Shown piece after piece: positions 34,658-43,127 of a stretch of DNA of 64,000 nucleotides. Origin of the DNA: Limivicinus sp963617275. GTDB lineage: Bacteria; Bacillota; Clostridia; Oscillospirales; Oscillospiraceae. Each line of letters begins with the position of its first letter. Within the stretch, counting starts at the first letter, position 1. Both the position numbers and the translations under genes were made by a program. Location: contig CAVENX010000032.1 of assembly GCA_963617275.1 (NCBI GenBank), positions 11,712-75,711 on the forward strand, read 5' to 3'. The notes under the pieces were generated by a model. It saw only the letters and a program-made list of their open reading frames with translations. It did no database searches and was not told where the DNA came from.

Positions 34658-35161
34658 TCAGAAGCTCATCAGCGGCGCAGAGCCGTCGTCATTCATTTTC
34701 GTAATGGACTTTATGACTGCCTGATAGCTATAGCTGTCGTTTACGTGTACGGTTATAGTATCGCCCACCTTTTTGCCCAGAACACTCTGCCCGAAGGGCG
34801 ACTCCCTGCTTATAAGCCCCATCCGCGGGTCACAGCGCACTGTCGTCACCACCTGGATAGTCTCATACTCATCGTCCTCCGGCATATAGATCTCCACCTT
34901 ATCAAAAAGGCCGACCTCATCGTCTCCCGACCGGTCGTCAATGATCTTTGCGGTCTTTATCATGCCCTCAAGGTAACGTATGCGGCTGCGGTTTTTGTTC
35001 TGCGCCTGCTTCGCCGCCTTATACTCAAAATTCTCGCTCAAATCACCGAAAGCGCGGGTACGCTTTACCTCCTCGATAAGCCCCGGCATAAGCTCAAGCC
35101 TGCGGTAATCAAGCTCCTCCTGCATTTTTTTGATGTCCTGTCTCGTAAGTTCGTCGTTCAT
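34658..35161 (-). CDS. greA: Transcription elongation factor GreA
   Basis: A 167-residue GreA/GreB-family factor. The N-terminal coiled coil contains ELMPGLIEEVKRTRAFGDLSENFEYKAAKQAQNKNRSRIRYLE; its acidic tip with GDLSENFEY is the signature that enters the RNA polymerase channel and promotes transcript cleavage. The C-terminal FKBP-like domain (about 80-155) has SPFGQSVLGKKVGDTITV. The ATG at 35161 follows GAGGCGTG; an in-frame TTG at 35173 is less likely. It lies 9 bases after the gene upstream. It is a little longer than the usual 155-160 residues, with a short C-terminal extension. Confidence 0.93.
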   Translation of the reverse strand: MNDELTRQDIKKMQEELDYRRLELMPGLIEEVKRTRAFGDLSENFEYKAAKQAQNKNRSRIRYLEGMIKTAKIIDDRSGDDEVGLFDKVEIYMPEDDEYETIQVVTTVRCDPRMGLISRESPFGQSVLGKKVGDTITVHVNDSYSYQAVIKSITKMNDDGSAPLMSF

Positions 35162-35169
35162 TTCACGCC

Positions 35170-35580
35170 TCAATCAATATCAACATTCACGGTATCAAGA
35201 CCGTTTTTTTCGAATTCGTCAAGATAGCTGTCCATACGCTCGGTAAGCTCATCAAAGTTTTCCGGGTCTCTGTCCTCAAGCCCCAGATCACGCCGCGCAA
35301 GCTCCTCCGCAAGAATATTATAGAACACCGCATCCTCATAGTCGGCTATCGCCTCGTGTATCCCGCCGTCTTCATACGCCCTCGACGGGAAAATGTGCCC
35401 CTGCCACAGCTGCACAAGCGAACGCATACCGTTTGCCGGGCAAAGAGCAAAAAGCTTTTCCTGGATTTTGTCATAATCCTCAAACCTGTCGTTCCCTCTG
35501 GTGGAGTTCAGTATCCAATTTCCTATATATACCATGTCAAGCAGCCGTCTGAATTCCTTATCAGTCAACTCGATGTTCAT
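35170..35580 (-). CDS. Uncharacterised acidic protein upstream of greA
   Basis: A 136-residue protein I do not recognise. It is strongly acidic, especially in the last 40 residues (LGLEDRDPENFDELTERMD), mostly helical by composition, with a conserved-looking tryptophan/aromatic core (YIGNWILNSTRGNDRF, SLVQLWQGHIFP). It has no signal peptide or membrane helix. The ATG at 35580 has GGAGG upstream (the GGGAGGCGAT region), which supports real translation, and the 9-base gap to greA implies one transcript. A role linked to RNA polymerase or translation could be guessed only from this context. Confidence 0.72.
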   Translation of the reverse strand: MNIELTDKEFRRLLDMVYIGNWILNSTRGNDRFEDYDKIQEKLFALCPANGMRSLVQLWQGHIFPSRAYEDGGIHEAIADYEDAVFYNILAEELARRDLGLEDRDPENFDELTERMDSYLDEFEKNGLDTVNVDID

Positions 35581-35698
35581 ACAATCGCCTCCCCGGTTTC
35601 ACCTGACGGACGCCGCGGACATTCCCGCTGCGCCGTCCTTATTTTATTATAGCACTTTGCAATATGAAATTCCACACATGAAGCCATACAAATTTTAC

Positions 35699-35727
35699 TT
35701 GTAATAGGAATATAATTGAGTTAGAAT
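35699..35727 (+). promoter_or_regulatory. Candidate promoter of murI-DUF1934-argS
   Basis: TTGTAA (35699-35704) and TAGAAT (35722-35727) are 17 bases apart, about 45 bases before the murI ATG. A TATAAT (35711-35716) also occurs but lacks a -35 partner at the right distance. Confidence 0.5.
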
Positions 35728-35773
35728 GTTATAGTCAGACTTTTTTGTATAGAAGCTTATGAAGGAGCTTATG

Positions 35774-36589
35774 ATGGATCCCAGAGCAATAGGCGTTTTT
35801 GATTCCGGTCTCGGCGGTCTTACAGCCGTTATGGCTTTGAGAAAGCTGCTCCCGGATGAAAATATAATATATTTCGGAGATACCGCCCGTATGCCATACG
35901 GCGTAAAAACCGTCCCGGCACTGCGGAAAATCACCCGGCAGGATCTTGAGCTTGTCGCCTCTTACGGTGTAAAGGCGATTATCGCCGCCTGCGGTACCGT
36001 TTCAAGCACCGCGCCGGATATACTCGAAAGCTTCCGCATCCCGGTTTTCAACGTGGTTGACGCTCCGGTCAGAAAAATCGCAGGTATCACGGGCAGTGCG
36101 CCCGTCGGCGTTATCGCCACGGAGGCAAGCATCATAAGCGGCGCTTTCGCGGGCAGAATATCGGCTCTGTGTCCGGGACGTGAAATAATCGCCCTGCCAT
36201 GTCAGGATTTTGTGCGCATAATTGAGGACGGGCATACCGCCCCGTCGGATGCGCTCGTGCGCGAATGTGTCGGGAAATGTCTGCTTCCGCTCAAAGGGAA
36301 GGGGCTTGCGGCACTGCTGCTCGGGTGTACGCATTTCGGCTTTATTTCCGAAGCCATAAGCGCATATCTCGGCACGGAGGTCAGACTTATAAGCGCATCC
36401 GCCTGCGCGGCGGAGGACGCTTGTGAATATCTGAAAAAATTTTCTATCACGGGCGGCAGCGGTGAAACCACATTCATAACGAGCGGTGACAGAGAACGGT
36501 TCATTTCGCTTTCTTCCCGGCTGCTCAGATACGATACCTCCCCGTATACGGCACACATTGAAACAGCGGAGGTCGATAAGGAACTATGA
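35774..36589 (+). CDS. murI: Glutamate racemase
   Basis: A 271-residue racemase that supplies D-glutamate for peptidoglycan. The opening AIGVFDSGLGGLTAVMALRKLLPDENIIYFGDTARMPYG holds the substrate loop. The two catalytic cysteines are the C of IIAACGTVSST (family: ACNTAS; note the asparagine replaced by glycine) and the C of LLLGCTHFGF. I choose the second of two adjacent ATGs (35774), since AAGGAG lies 6 bases before it. The GT-for-NT change in the first motif is unusual but keeps the cysteine. The stop overlaps the next gene by 4 bases. Confidence 0.92.
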   Translation: MDPRAIGVFDSGLGGLTAVMALRKLLPDENIIYFGDTARMPYGVKTVPALRKITRQDLELVASYGVKAIIAACGTVSSTAPDILESFRIPVFNVVDAPVRKIAGITGSAPVGVIATEASIISGAFAGRISALCPGREIIALPCQDFVRIIEDGHTAPSDALVRECVGKCLLPLKGKGLAALLLGCTHFGFISEAISAYLGTEVRLISASACAAEDACEYLKKFSITGGSGETTFITSGDRERFISLSSRLLRYDTSPYTAHIETAEVDKEL

Positions 36590-37014
36590 AAGACGTAATT
36601 ATTTCCATGCACAGCATCCACGGCTACGATCAGGATGATCGCCAGGTCGTTGATTTTACCACAGACGGCTACTATTTCAAAGAGGGAGACGCCTCCTGCT
36701 TTTCATATCTTGAAAGCGATGTAACAGGGCTTGAGGGGACGCGAACAAGCGTTATCGTTATGCCCGATCACGTCGTGGTTGACCGCGACGGATATATAAC
36801 AAGCCGCGTGGTTTTCAGAGAGGGGGAGAAAAACTCCTTTCCCTACGACACTCCTTACGGAACGGCGACTTTGGGCATAAAAACCAGACGCATCAGGCAG
36901 AGCTTTGACGAAAACGGCGGTGAGCTTGAGGTGGATTATGTGGTCGATATGGAGCACGCGCTTGTTGCAAAAAATAAAATTCAGCTGAGCATAAGAGAAC
37001 AAAGAGGAGTATGA
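36586..37014 (+). CDS. DUF1934 (YwiB-like) calycin-fold protein
   Basis: A 142-residue DUF1934 protein. The pattern of a two-layer beta barrel is visible: VIISMHSIHGYD at the start, FKEGDASCFSYLESDVTGLEGTRTSVIV in the middle and FPYDTPYGTATLGIKTRRI, LEVDYVVDMEHAL near the end. No activity is established. It starts with an ATGA overlap on murI and ends 3 bases before argS. The ywiB-argS pairing is widespread in Bacillota, so identification rests on both sequence and context. Confidence 0.88.
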   Translation: MKDVIISMHSIHGYDQDDRQVVDFTTDGYYFKEGDASCFSYLESDVTGLEGTRTSVIVMPDHVVVDRDGYITSRVVFREGEKNSFPYDTPYGTATLGIKTRRIRQSFDENGGELEVDYVVDMEHALVAKNKIQLSIREQRGV

Positions 37015-37017
37015 AAA

Positions 37018-38781
37018 ATGGCCAACCTTATCCAGAAAGCTAAAGACAGCATAAACGATATCATTTCCGCCGCCTGCGCAAAGGCCGCGGAAGCCGGACA
37101 GTTCCCAGAGGGCATCACGCTCTCCGGAAGCGTCGAAATACCAAAGGACACGGCAAACGGTGATTATGCCGCAAACCACGCCATGACCGGCGCACGTGCA
37201 CTTCGCATGGCTCCGCGCAAGATTGCCGAAATACTCATCACCAACATGGATCTTGGGGGAACATGGTTTTCCTCCGTTGAAGCGGCAGGCCCCGGCTTTA
37301 TCAACTTCCGCCTTTCCGACGACTGGTACGGCGATGTGCTCAAGGCGGTTTCCGGAGAGGGTGCGGATTACGGACGTGTTGATATCGGCAAGGGCAAAAA
37401 AGCAATGGTCGAGTTCGTGTCGGCAAATCCGACAGGGCCGATGCACATGGGCAATGCCCGCGGCGGCGTGCTTGGCGATGCACTGGCAAGCGTACTGGAC
37501 AGAGCCGGATATGACGTATGGCGCGAGTTCTATGTAAACGACGCCGGCAACCAGATAGAGAAGTTTGCTTCCTCCATCGATGCGCGCTACCGGCAGCTGC
37601 TTGAAGGCAAAATAGATATGAGCGACGAGGAATACGGCAAGTTTCCCGAGGACGGTTACCACGGCGACGATATAAAGGAGCTTGCAAAGGCTTTCCGCGC
37701 CGAATACGGCGATGATTTCGGCGAAAAGGATATTGCCGAACGCCATACGGTCATGGCGCGTTTCGGGCTTGACCGTAACATCCCCAAAATGCAGGCCGAT
37801 CTGCGCCGCTACGGCATTGAGTACGATAAATGGTTTTTTGAATCCACCCTGCACGAAAGCGGCTATGTCGTTGACACCGTGGACGAGCTTGCAAAGCGCG
37901 GCTATACCTATGAAAAGGACGGCGCACTCTGGCTCAGAACCTCGGAGATACTTTCCGCAAAGCTTCGTGAAGCAGGCAAAAAGCAGGAGGAAATAGACAA
38001 GCTTGAACTTAAGGACGATGTTCTTCGCCGGGCCAACGGTTTTTATACCTATTTTGCCGCCGACATCGCCTATCACCGCAACAAACTTGAAAAGAGAGGC
38101 TTCGACTGGGCGATAAACGTCTGGGGCGCCGACCATCACGGCCATGTGGCGAGACTTAAGGGTGCGCTTGACGCGCTTGGTCTTGACGGAGAAAACCGCC
38201 TCGATATCGTGCTGATGCAGCTTGTCAAGCTCATGAGCAATGGTCAGGAAGTGAGAATGTCCAAGCGTACAGGCAAGGCAATCTCCCTTACGGATCTTCT
38301 TGATGAAATTCCGGTGGACGCGGCGCGTTATTTCTTCAACACCCGCCCCGAATCCCCCGTTGTGTTCGATCTTGAGCTTGCAAAGCGTCAGGACAGCGAA
38401 AACCCCGTATACTATGTGCAGTACGCCCACGCAAGGATATGCTCCCTCGTTTCCATGCTCAGAGAAGAGGGGCACGCCGTTCCAGCCGTTTCCGACGTCA
38501 ATTGGGCGCTGCTCACGGACGAGAGCGAAAAAGAGCTTATCAAGCAGCTTGCCGCACTGCCGGAGGAGATCGCCCTTGCCGCACGCGATATCGACCCAAG
38601 CCGCATCAACAAGTACGTGACAGAGCTTGCGGCCCGTTTCCACCGCTTCTACAACTCCTGCCGTATCAAGGGAGCCGAGGAAGATCTGCTTTCCGCACGC
38701 CTCCTGCTCGCCGACTGTGTGCGCAGCGTTATCGCAATATCCCTCGGCATCATCGGCGTATCCGCACCGGAGAAGATGTAA
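37018..38781 (+). CDS. argS: Arginyl-tRNA synthetase
   Basis: A 587-residue class I synthetase. The HIGH-type motif is HMGN in SANPTGPMHMGNARGGVLGDALA (about residue 144). The KMSKS-type motif is RMSKRTGKA (about 417). The N-terminal Add1 domain (1-90) and the C-terminal DALR anticodon-binding domain (about 470-587) are in place. It charges tRNA-Arg. The gene overlaps nothing but follows DUF1934 by 3 bases, with AGGAG at the junction. A 13-bp hairpin lies after the stop. Confidence 0.97.
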   Translation: MANLIQKAKDSINDIISAACAKAAEAGQFPEGITLSGSVEIPKDTANGDYAANHAMTGARALRMAPRKIAEILITNMDLGGTWFSSVEAAGPGFINFRLSDDWYGDVLKAVSGEGADYGRVDIGKGKKAMVEFVSANPTGPMHMGNARGGVLGDALASVLDRAGYDVWREFYVNDAGNQIEKFASSIDARYRQLLEGKIDMSDEEYGKFPEDGYHGDDIKELAKAFRAEYGDDFGEKDIAERHTVMARFGLDRNIPKMQADLRRYGIEYDKWFFESTLHESGYVVDTVDELAKRGYTYEKDGALWLRTSEILSAKLREAGKKQEEIDKLELKDDVLRRANGFYTYFAADIAYHRNKLEKRGFDWAINVWGADHHGHVARLKGALDALGLDGENRLDIVLMQLVKLMSNGQEVRMSKRTGKAISLTDLLDEIPVDAARYFFNTRPESPVVFDLELAKRQDSENPVYYVQYAHARICSLVSMLREEGHAVPAVSDVNWALLTDESEKELIKQLAALPEEIALAARDIDPSRINKYVTELAARFHRFYNSCRIKGAEEDLLSARLLLADCVRSVIAISLGIIGVSAPEKM

Positions 38782-38797
38782 TTAAAATTTCCAGACA

Positions 38798-38831
38798 ATA
38801 ATGACAGCGCGATAAACTGCGCTGTCATTAT
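38798..38831 (+). terminator. Stem-loop after argS
   Basis: ATAATGACAGCGC (38798-38810) pairs perfectly with GCGCTGTCATTAT (38819-38831), with an 8-base loop. The 13-bp stem is strong but no T-run follows, so read-through into the ABC-F gene is possible. A second inverted repeat, GGCCGC (38839-38844) with GCGGCC (38860-38865), comes next and ends 14 bases before that gene's start. Confidence 0.6.
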
Positions 38832-38878
38832 ATAAAGCGGCCGCGTCTGTGAGCTGACAGCGGCCATAAGGATGAAAA

Positions 38879-40612
38879 ATGATAGAAGCAACTAATTTGA
38901 GCTATTCCCTGCCGGAAAGGTATCTTTTCCGCGGCGCTTCATTTACAATTGAAAACGGCAGTCATACGGTACTCATAGGCTGCAACGGTGCAGGCAAAAC
39001 CACGCTTATAGATCTGCTGCTCCATCCGGACGAATATCTTTTCAAGGGGAAGGTCTCTTTGGATGGTATTCGCCGCGTCGGATATGTCAATCAGTTCATT
39101 GAGCATGAAAAGGACAGGGAGATAAGCGTCTATGACTATCTCTGCGAGGATTTTGATCGGATGCAGGCGCGCCTTGACAGGCTGTGCGAGGAATTTGACC
39201 ATGAGGAAGCCGCAGACGAGTATCAACGGCTTCTGGATGAGTTCACAGCGATCGACGGCTATGACCATGAGATAAACGTCCGCAAAAAGCTGCGTACCGC
39301 CGGACTTGAAGGCATCTCCGACGTCAGGCTTTCCGACATAAGCGGCGGCGAATACAAGCTTGTGCAGATCATCCGCCAGATGCTCCTGCTGCCTGACATT
39401 CTTGTTATGGACGAGCCTGATGTGTTTCTGGATTTTGACAATCTGAAAGGACTTCGTGAGCTTATCAATACCTACCCCGGCACGCTCCTGACCGCAACGC
39501 ACAACCGCTACCTTCTCAACCTATGCTTTGACAAGGTATTGCAGATCGAGAACGAAAGTGTTCAGGAGTATGACGGCAGTTTTATTGATTTTGGCTTTAC
39601 CCAGCTCCGGATGAAGATCGCAATGCAGGAAATGTCGATCAAAGAGTCGGATTTTATCGCCTTTGAAGAGTCTGTTGTCGAACGGCTGCGTGACGACGCT
39701 TCAAAGCACCCTGATCTCAAGAAGGGCAAAACGCTCAGAGCACGTGTCTCATATCTTGAACGCTGGAAAGCGCGGCATGTCGGTATGCCGTATATCGAAG
39801 ACCGGACGCCTGAGATATCTCTTCCGGAGGTATCGGAGGAGACAGATGCGGAATACGCCGTGAAAGTCACCGATTACGCGGTAAGCTTTGCTCAGCCGCT
39901 TCTTGAAAAAGTTTCGTTCACCGTTCTCCCCGGTGAAAAGGCCGCGCTCGTCGGCAGCAACGGTACCGGCAAAACAACGCTTCTGAGGGATATCATGAAT
40001 CTCTCAAATCCCGCCGTATCCGTCCACCCCGCTATGAAAACGGCCTTTCTTTCGCAGTTCCTCGGAGAAACGCTTGACGAGACGAAAAGCGTGTGGGATT
40101 ATGCGCAGTCGCTCGGCTTCGTCAGTGAAAGAGACGCGGCAAGATATCTTGAAAAGTACCGCTTTGACGCGGATATTCTCTGTCACCGTATAAGCACGCT
40201 CTCGGGCGGCGAAAAAAACCTTTTGCAGCTTGCGGGCATCGCCCTGAGCGGCAGCGGTCTTCTCCTGCTTGACGAGCCGACAAGCCACCTTGACCTGCGT
40301 TCACAGCTGGCGCTTGAAAAAGCGGTAAACGCATATAGGGGCACGGTCATCATGGTCTCGCATGATTTTTACTGCATTGCCGGCTGCATGGATTACGTGC
40401 TCCTTGCGGAAGATAACACTATACGTAAAATGAGCATCCGCGCCTTCCGCAAAATGATCTATAAGCGGCACTTTGATTCCGGCTATCTTGAGCTTGAGCA
40501 GAAGAAGAAAGAGCTTGAGCTTCAGATAGAAGCTGCTCTAAGGGTGTCCGACTACGCAAGGGCGCAGGCTATCTGCACGGAACTTGAGCGCGTAACAGAC
40601 GCATTGAGATAA
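38879..40612 (+). CDS. ABC-F family ATPase with degenerate first Walker B loop and UVR-like tail
   Basis: A 577-residue soluble protein with two ABC domains and no membrane helices, the ABC-F arrangement of translation factors and ribosome-protection proteins. Domain 1 has Walker A GCNGAGKTT (about residue 34) and signature SGGEY, but reads DEPDVFLD where DEPTNHLD is usual. Domain 2 is canonical (GSNGTGKTT, LSGGEKN, LLLDEPTSHLD). The interdomain linker spans about 215-320. The last 45 residues (about 533-577) are helical and resemble the UVR motif of UvrB/UvrC. The start has AAGGA 6 bases upstream. Function as antibiotic-resistance or housekeeping ABC-F is not decided. Confidence 0.88.
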   Translation: MIEATNLSYSLPERYLFRGASFTIENGSHTVLIGCNGAGKTTLIDLLLHPDEYLFKGKVSLDGIRRVGYVNQFIEHEKDREISVYDYLCEDFDRMQARLDRLCEEFDHEEAADEYQRLLDEFTAIDGYDHEINVRKKLRTAGLEGISDVRLSDISGGEYKLVQIIRQMLLLPDILVMDEPDVFLDFDNLKGLRELINTYPGTLLTATHNRYLLNLCFDKVLQIENESVQEYDGSFIDFGFTQLRMKIAMQEMSIKESDFIAFEESVVERLRDDASKHPDLKKGKTLRARVSYLERWKARHVGMPYIEDRTPEISLPEVSEETDAEYAVKVTDYAVSFAQPLLEKVSFTVLPGEKAALVGSNGTGKTTLLRDIMNLSNPAVSVHPAMKTAFLSQFLGETLDETKSVWDYAQSLGFVSERDAARYLEKYRFDADILCHRISTLSGGEKNLLQLAGIALSGSGLLLLDEPTSHLDLRSQLALEKAVNAYRGTVIMVSHDFYCIAGCMDYVLLAEDNTIRKMSIRAFRKMIYKRHFDSGYLELEQKKKELELQIEAALRVSDYARAQAICTELERVTDALR

Positions 40613-40626
40613 AAAATACCGCGTTT

Positions 40627-40965
40627 TCATCCGCGGCTTATTCTGATTATTACCGTCGCTTCTTCCGAAACGTTTCCTGCCGCGTCCTTTACTCGGTAGC
40701 CGAAATAGTCTCTGCCGCTGTTACCGTTTTGCGGCGTATAGGTAAAAGTGCCGTCGGCGGTCAGTGTTATTTCCCCTTTTCTCGGCATTGTGGTGATGAA
40801 AAACACGGTGTTTTCATCTGCACGGAGTTTCCCGGCATAGCGCGTATGCCGCTCCACATATATTTCCGCGTTTTCCGCTTTCGGCAGCGGCGAATCTGAA
40901 TACGCCGATATGCACAGGACGCAGATCACTGTCAGCGCAAAAATAAGCAGGATCGCTTTTTTCAT
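40627..40965 (-). CDS. Small secreted protein with cadherin/Ig-like module
   Basis: A 112-residue protein with a Sec signal peptide (residues 1 to about 24, KKAILLIFALTVICVLCISAY). No clear lipobox at the cleavage point. The mature part is one beta-rich module whose end, GTFTYTPQNGNSGRDYFGYRVKDAAGN, is typical of cadherin-like/Ig-like tandem repeats normally found in long surface proteins. Here there is only a single repeat, so it may be a free-standing domain or a remnant of a larger adhesin. The ATG at 40965 has GGAGG upstream, so it is probably expressed. It converges on the ABC-F gene. Confidence 0.75.
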   Translation of the reverse strand: MKKAILLIFALTVICVLCISAYSDSPLPKAENAEIYVERHTRYAGKLRADENTVFFITTMPRKGEITLTADGTFTYTPQNGNSGRDYFGYRVKDAAGNVSEEATVIIRISRG

Positions 40966-41084
40966 TTTCCCCTCCGTAGTTTTTTAGGTTAGTTTTTGCT
41001 TTTTCATCCGCAATATTACGGAAAAATTATTGTTCCGATGCGGACGAAATATATTATAAATATGACATTCTGGGAGGATATTTT

Positions 41085-41705
41085 ATGACTGTTACCGCTG
41101 CCGCGCTCTGGCTCAACACCGTTTTCGCGGATTTTGATGCCGTGGTCACGCTTTTCATTCACCGTCTCTACGAGATAGGCGGGGGCTTTTTTACCCCGTT
41201 TTTCGAGTTCATCTCGCTGCTTGGCAAAGGCGGAATTTTCCTTATCGTTTTGGGTCTTGTCCTCTTGCTGAGCAAGCGCACCCGCCGCTGCGGCACGGCT
41301 ATACTTCTTGGAATAGCCATCGGTGCGCTTATAACCAATTGCTGCCTCAAGATACTCATTGCCCGTCCGCGGCCGTACAGCGACGAGAACAGTCTTTTCT
41401 ACCGGCTTTGGCTTCTCGTCGGGCAGAATGTTGAAAGCGATAAGAGCTTTCCCTCCGGTCACACCACTGCCGCAATGGCGGCGTCAACCGCCGTTTTCTT
41501 CTCATGCAGCAAGCGGTACAGCTGGCTGGCGTTTCTGTTCGCTGTCGTGATGGGCATTGCCCGCATCTACCTTGTCGTACACTTCCCCAGCGACGTTGTC
41601 GGCGGATTTATAGTCGGCTTTATCGGCGGTTCGCTCGGTGCAGTTATTATGAACGCCCTGCCCGATAAGTGGTATTCGCTTGATATCATCAAAGAGAGGG
41701 AGTGA
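41085..41705 (+). CDS. PAP2-family membrane phosphatase
   Basis: A 206-residue membrane phosphatase with five to six helices. The three PAP2 motifs are visible: KILIARPRPY (about residues 87-96), SFPSGHTTAAMA (about 120-131) and ARIYLVVHFPSDVVGG (about 164-179), with the usual serine of the third motif replaced by alanine. Such enzymes remove phosphate from undecaprenyl diphosphate or phosphatidate at the outer face. The ATG has GGGAGG 8 bases upstream. It overlaps the next gene by 4 bases, so the two are expressed together. Confidence 0.9.
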   Translation: MTVTAAALWLNTVFADFDAVVTLFIHRLYEIGGGFFTPFFEFISLLGKGGIFLIVLGLVLLLSKRTRRCGTAILLGIAIGALITNCCLKILIARPRPYSDENSLFYRLWLLVGQNVESDKSFPSGHTTAAMAASTAVFFSCSKRYSWLAFLFAVVMGIARIYLVVHFPSDVVGGFIVGFIGGSLGAVIMNALPDKWYSLDIIKERE

Positions 41706-42106
41706 GGACGCTGTTTGGCTTTGGGAAGCCCAGATTCAAGGGCGTTGACAAAAAATACATAAGCGATGCCGAGCACATCGACGACTTCAATTCCGGCGAG
41801 AAAATCGGCAGAGTAACTCTCGGAAAGCTGTGCCTTTATTACAGGGATCTCGGGAGGAAATACTATGTTCCATATGAGTATATCGACAGGCGCTTTACCA
41901 GAATAAGCGAATGTCAGCCCGACGACAGCCCCGCTTACTACTATTACCGGCTTATCCTTGTCCATGGCGATAAGGAATTTGCAAATCTGATTTTCAACGA
42001 TCAGAAGGATGTTGACCTTATCCACGAAAGGCTTGCCGAAATACGTCCCGAAATCAAGTTCGGCTACATTCCGCCCGCCGATGGCAAGAGAAGATATCTT
42101 TGCTGA
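41702..42106 (+). CDS. Uncharacterised protein coupled to PAP2 phosphatase
   Basis: A 134-residue protein of unknown function. The GTG start overlaps the TGA of the phosphatase gene, a translation-coupling arrangement. There is no signal peptide or membrane helix. It is rich in aromatic and charged residues (KLCLYYRDLGRKYYVPYEYIDR, SPAYYYYRLILVHGDKEFANLIF), and the alternation suggests a small beta-rich domain such as a PH-like fold; that is my impression only. It ends before an 18-bp hairpin. Confidence 0.72.
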   Translation: MRTLFGFGKPRFKGVDKKYISDAEHIDDFNSGEKIGRVTLGKLCLYYRDLGRKYYVPYEYIDRRFTRISECQPDDSPAYYYYRLILVHGDKEFANLIFNDQKDVDLIHERLAEIRPEIKFGYIPPADGKRRYLC

Positions 42107-42148
42107 AAAAACGAACCGTACGTTTTTATAAAATAAAGGCTCTGTGTC

Positions 42149-42195
42149 AAAAGTTGGAGCAGGCATTCTCATCCCGGATGCCTGCTCCAACTTTT
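42149..42195. terminator. 18-bp stem terminator between convergent genes
   Basis: AAAAGTTGGAGCAGGCAT (42149-42166) pairs perfectly with its complement at 42178-42195, with an 11-base loop. The A-rich left end and T-rich right end make it functional in both directions. It ends the PAP2 operon and probably the minus-strand TauE/SafE message. Confidence 0.85.
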
Positions 42196-42312
42196 ATTAT
42201 TGACCAGATTTCAAAGCTTTTGAAAGCAGCAGAGACAATAGTCCTGCTGCTTTTCCGCATTTTTCTTATAAAGCACCGGCAATATCGGACTTTTATGGGC
42301 ATTGCCGCTTTT

Positions 42313-43107
42313 TTAATATAAGTAATTTATCGAATTATACGCGCATATGCCAATTATCACCGCCATAAGGGCGATAAAAAGCCTATCCGTGGTCTTTCCG
42401 TCAATCAGCTTCCCTATCCTTTTTCCGACCACTCCCCCGGCTACTCCGCCTGCCGCCATAAGCAGCAGCATACGCATATCGACCTGAGGAATCTTTCCGC
42501 AAACGATCATGTAAATAAGGCTGGATATCTGGCTGAAAAGTATAATAAACAGCGAATTCTGAACCGCTTCCTTTGTCTCCATTGAAAAGAAGAAAAAGAG
42601 AACGGCAAGATTGAACGGCCCCCCGCCGATCCCGAGAAAGCTCGACAGCAGTCCCAGCGCAAGACCGATAACCAGGGATACCGAGCGTTTTTCAATTTTC
42701 AGGGATTTAATTTTACTCTTCTTTACGGTATATATCAGCGTTCCTATCACAAGAATGCCCAATACCATGGATTGAGCTGCGCCTGCGATATCCGGGGACG
42801 TGCTGTTTGCCCTGATCAATTCAAACAGCATTTTCCCTGCAACGCCGCCTATGGACGCCCCGGCCGCAAGGGGGATCGCAGCACGGTAATCTACCGAATT
42901 TCCCGTTTTTTCACTTGTGAGGAGGTTTTTCCCGGTATAATACCCGGTCATTGTCAGGACCGTTACCGCGGAAAGAAAGCTCGCCTGACTTGGGTCTGCT
43001 ATACCCGTTATGTCAAGAAGCGGTTTTATGAGCACCCCTCCGCCGATCCCGCATATTCCCCCGATAACTGAAGCGGAAATTGCAATAATAAATCCGAAAA
43101 GAATCAT
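42313..43107 (-). CDS. TauE/SafE family transporter (first copy)
   Basis: A 264-residue membrane protein with about eight hydrophobic segments. The family repeat GGICGIGGGVLIKPLL (residues 16-31) and its second-half counterpart GLLSSFLGIGGGPFNLAVL (about 151-169) are clear. TauE/SafE proteins export or import small organic or sulphur anions such as sulfite or sulfoacetate. GGAGAG precedes the ATG. It lies after a 15-bp hairpin downstream of the LacI regulator, so it may be a separate or reduced-expression end of the larger operon. Confidence 0.88.
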   Translation of the reverse strand: MILFGFIIAISASVIGGICGIGGGVLIKPLLDITGIADPSQASFLSAVTVLTMTGYYTGKNLLTSEKTGNSVDYRAAIPLAAGASIGGVAGKMLFELIRANSTSPDIAGAAQSMVLGILVIGTLIYTVKKSKIKSLKIEKRSVSLVIGLALGLLSSFLGIGGGPFNLAVLFFFFSMETKEAVQNSLFIILFSQISSLIYMIVCGKIPQVDMRMLLLMAAGGVAGGVVGKRIGKLIDGKTTDRLFIALMAVIIGICAYNSINYLY

Positions 43108-43127
43108 CGTCTCTCCTTATCCAAGAA

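Noticed and set aside
36703..38643. 646-codon open frame on the minus strand opposite argS
   Set aside because: Shadow of argS and DUF1934; cysteine- and histidine-rich translation without recognisable domains.
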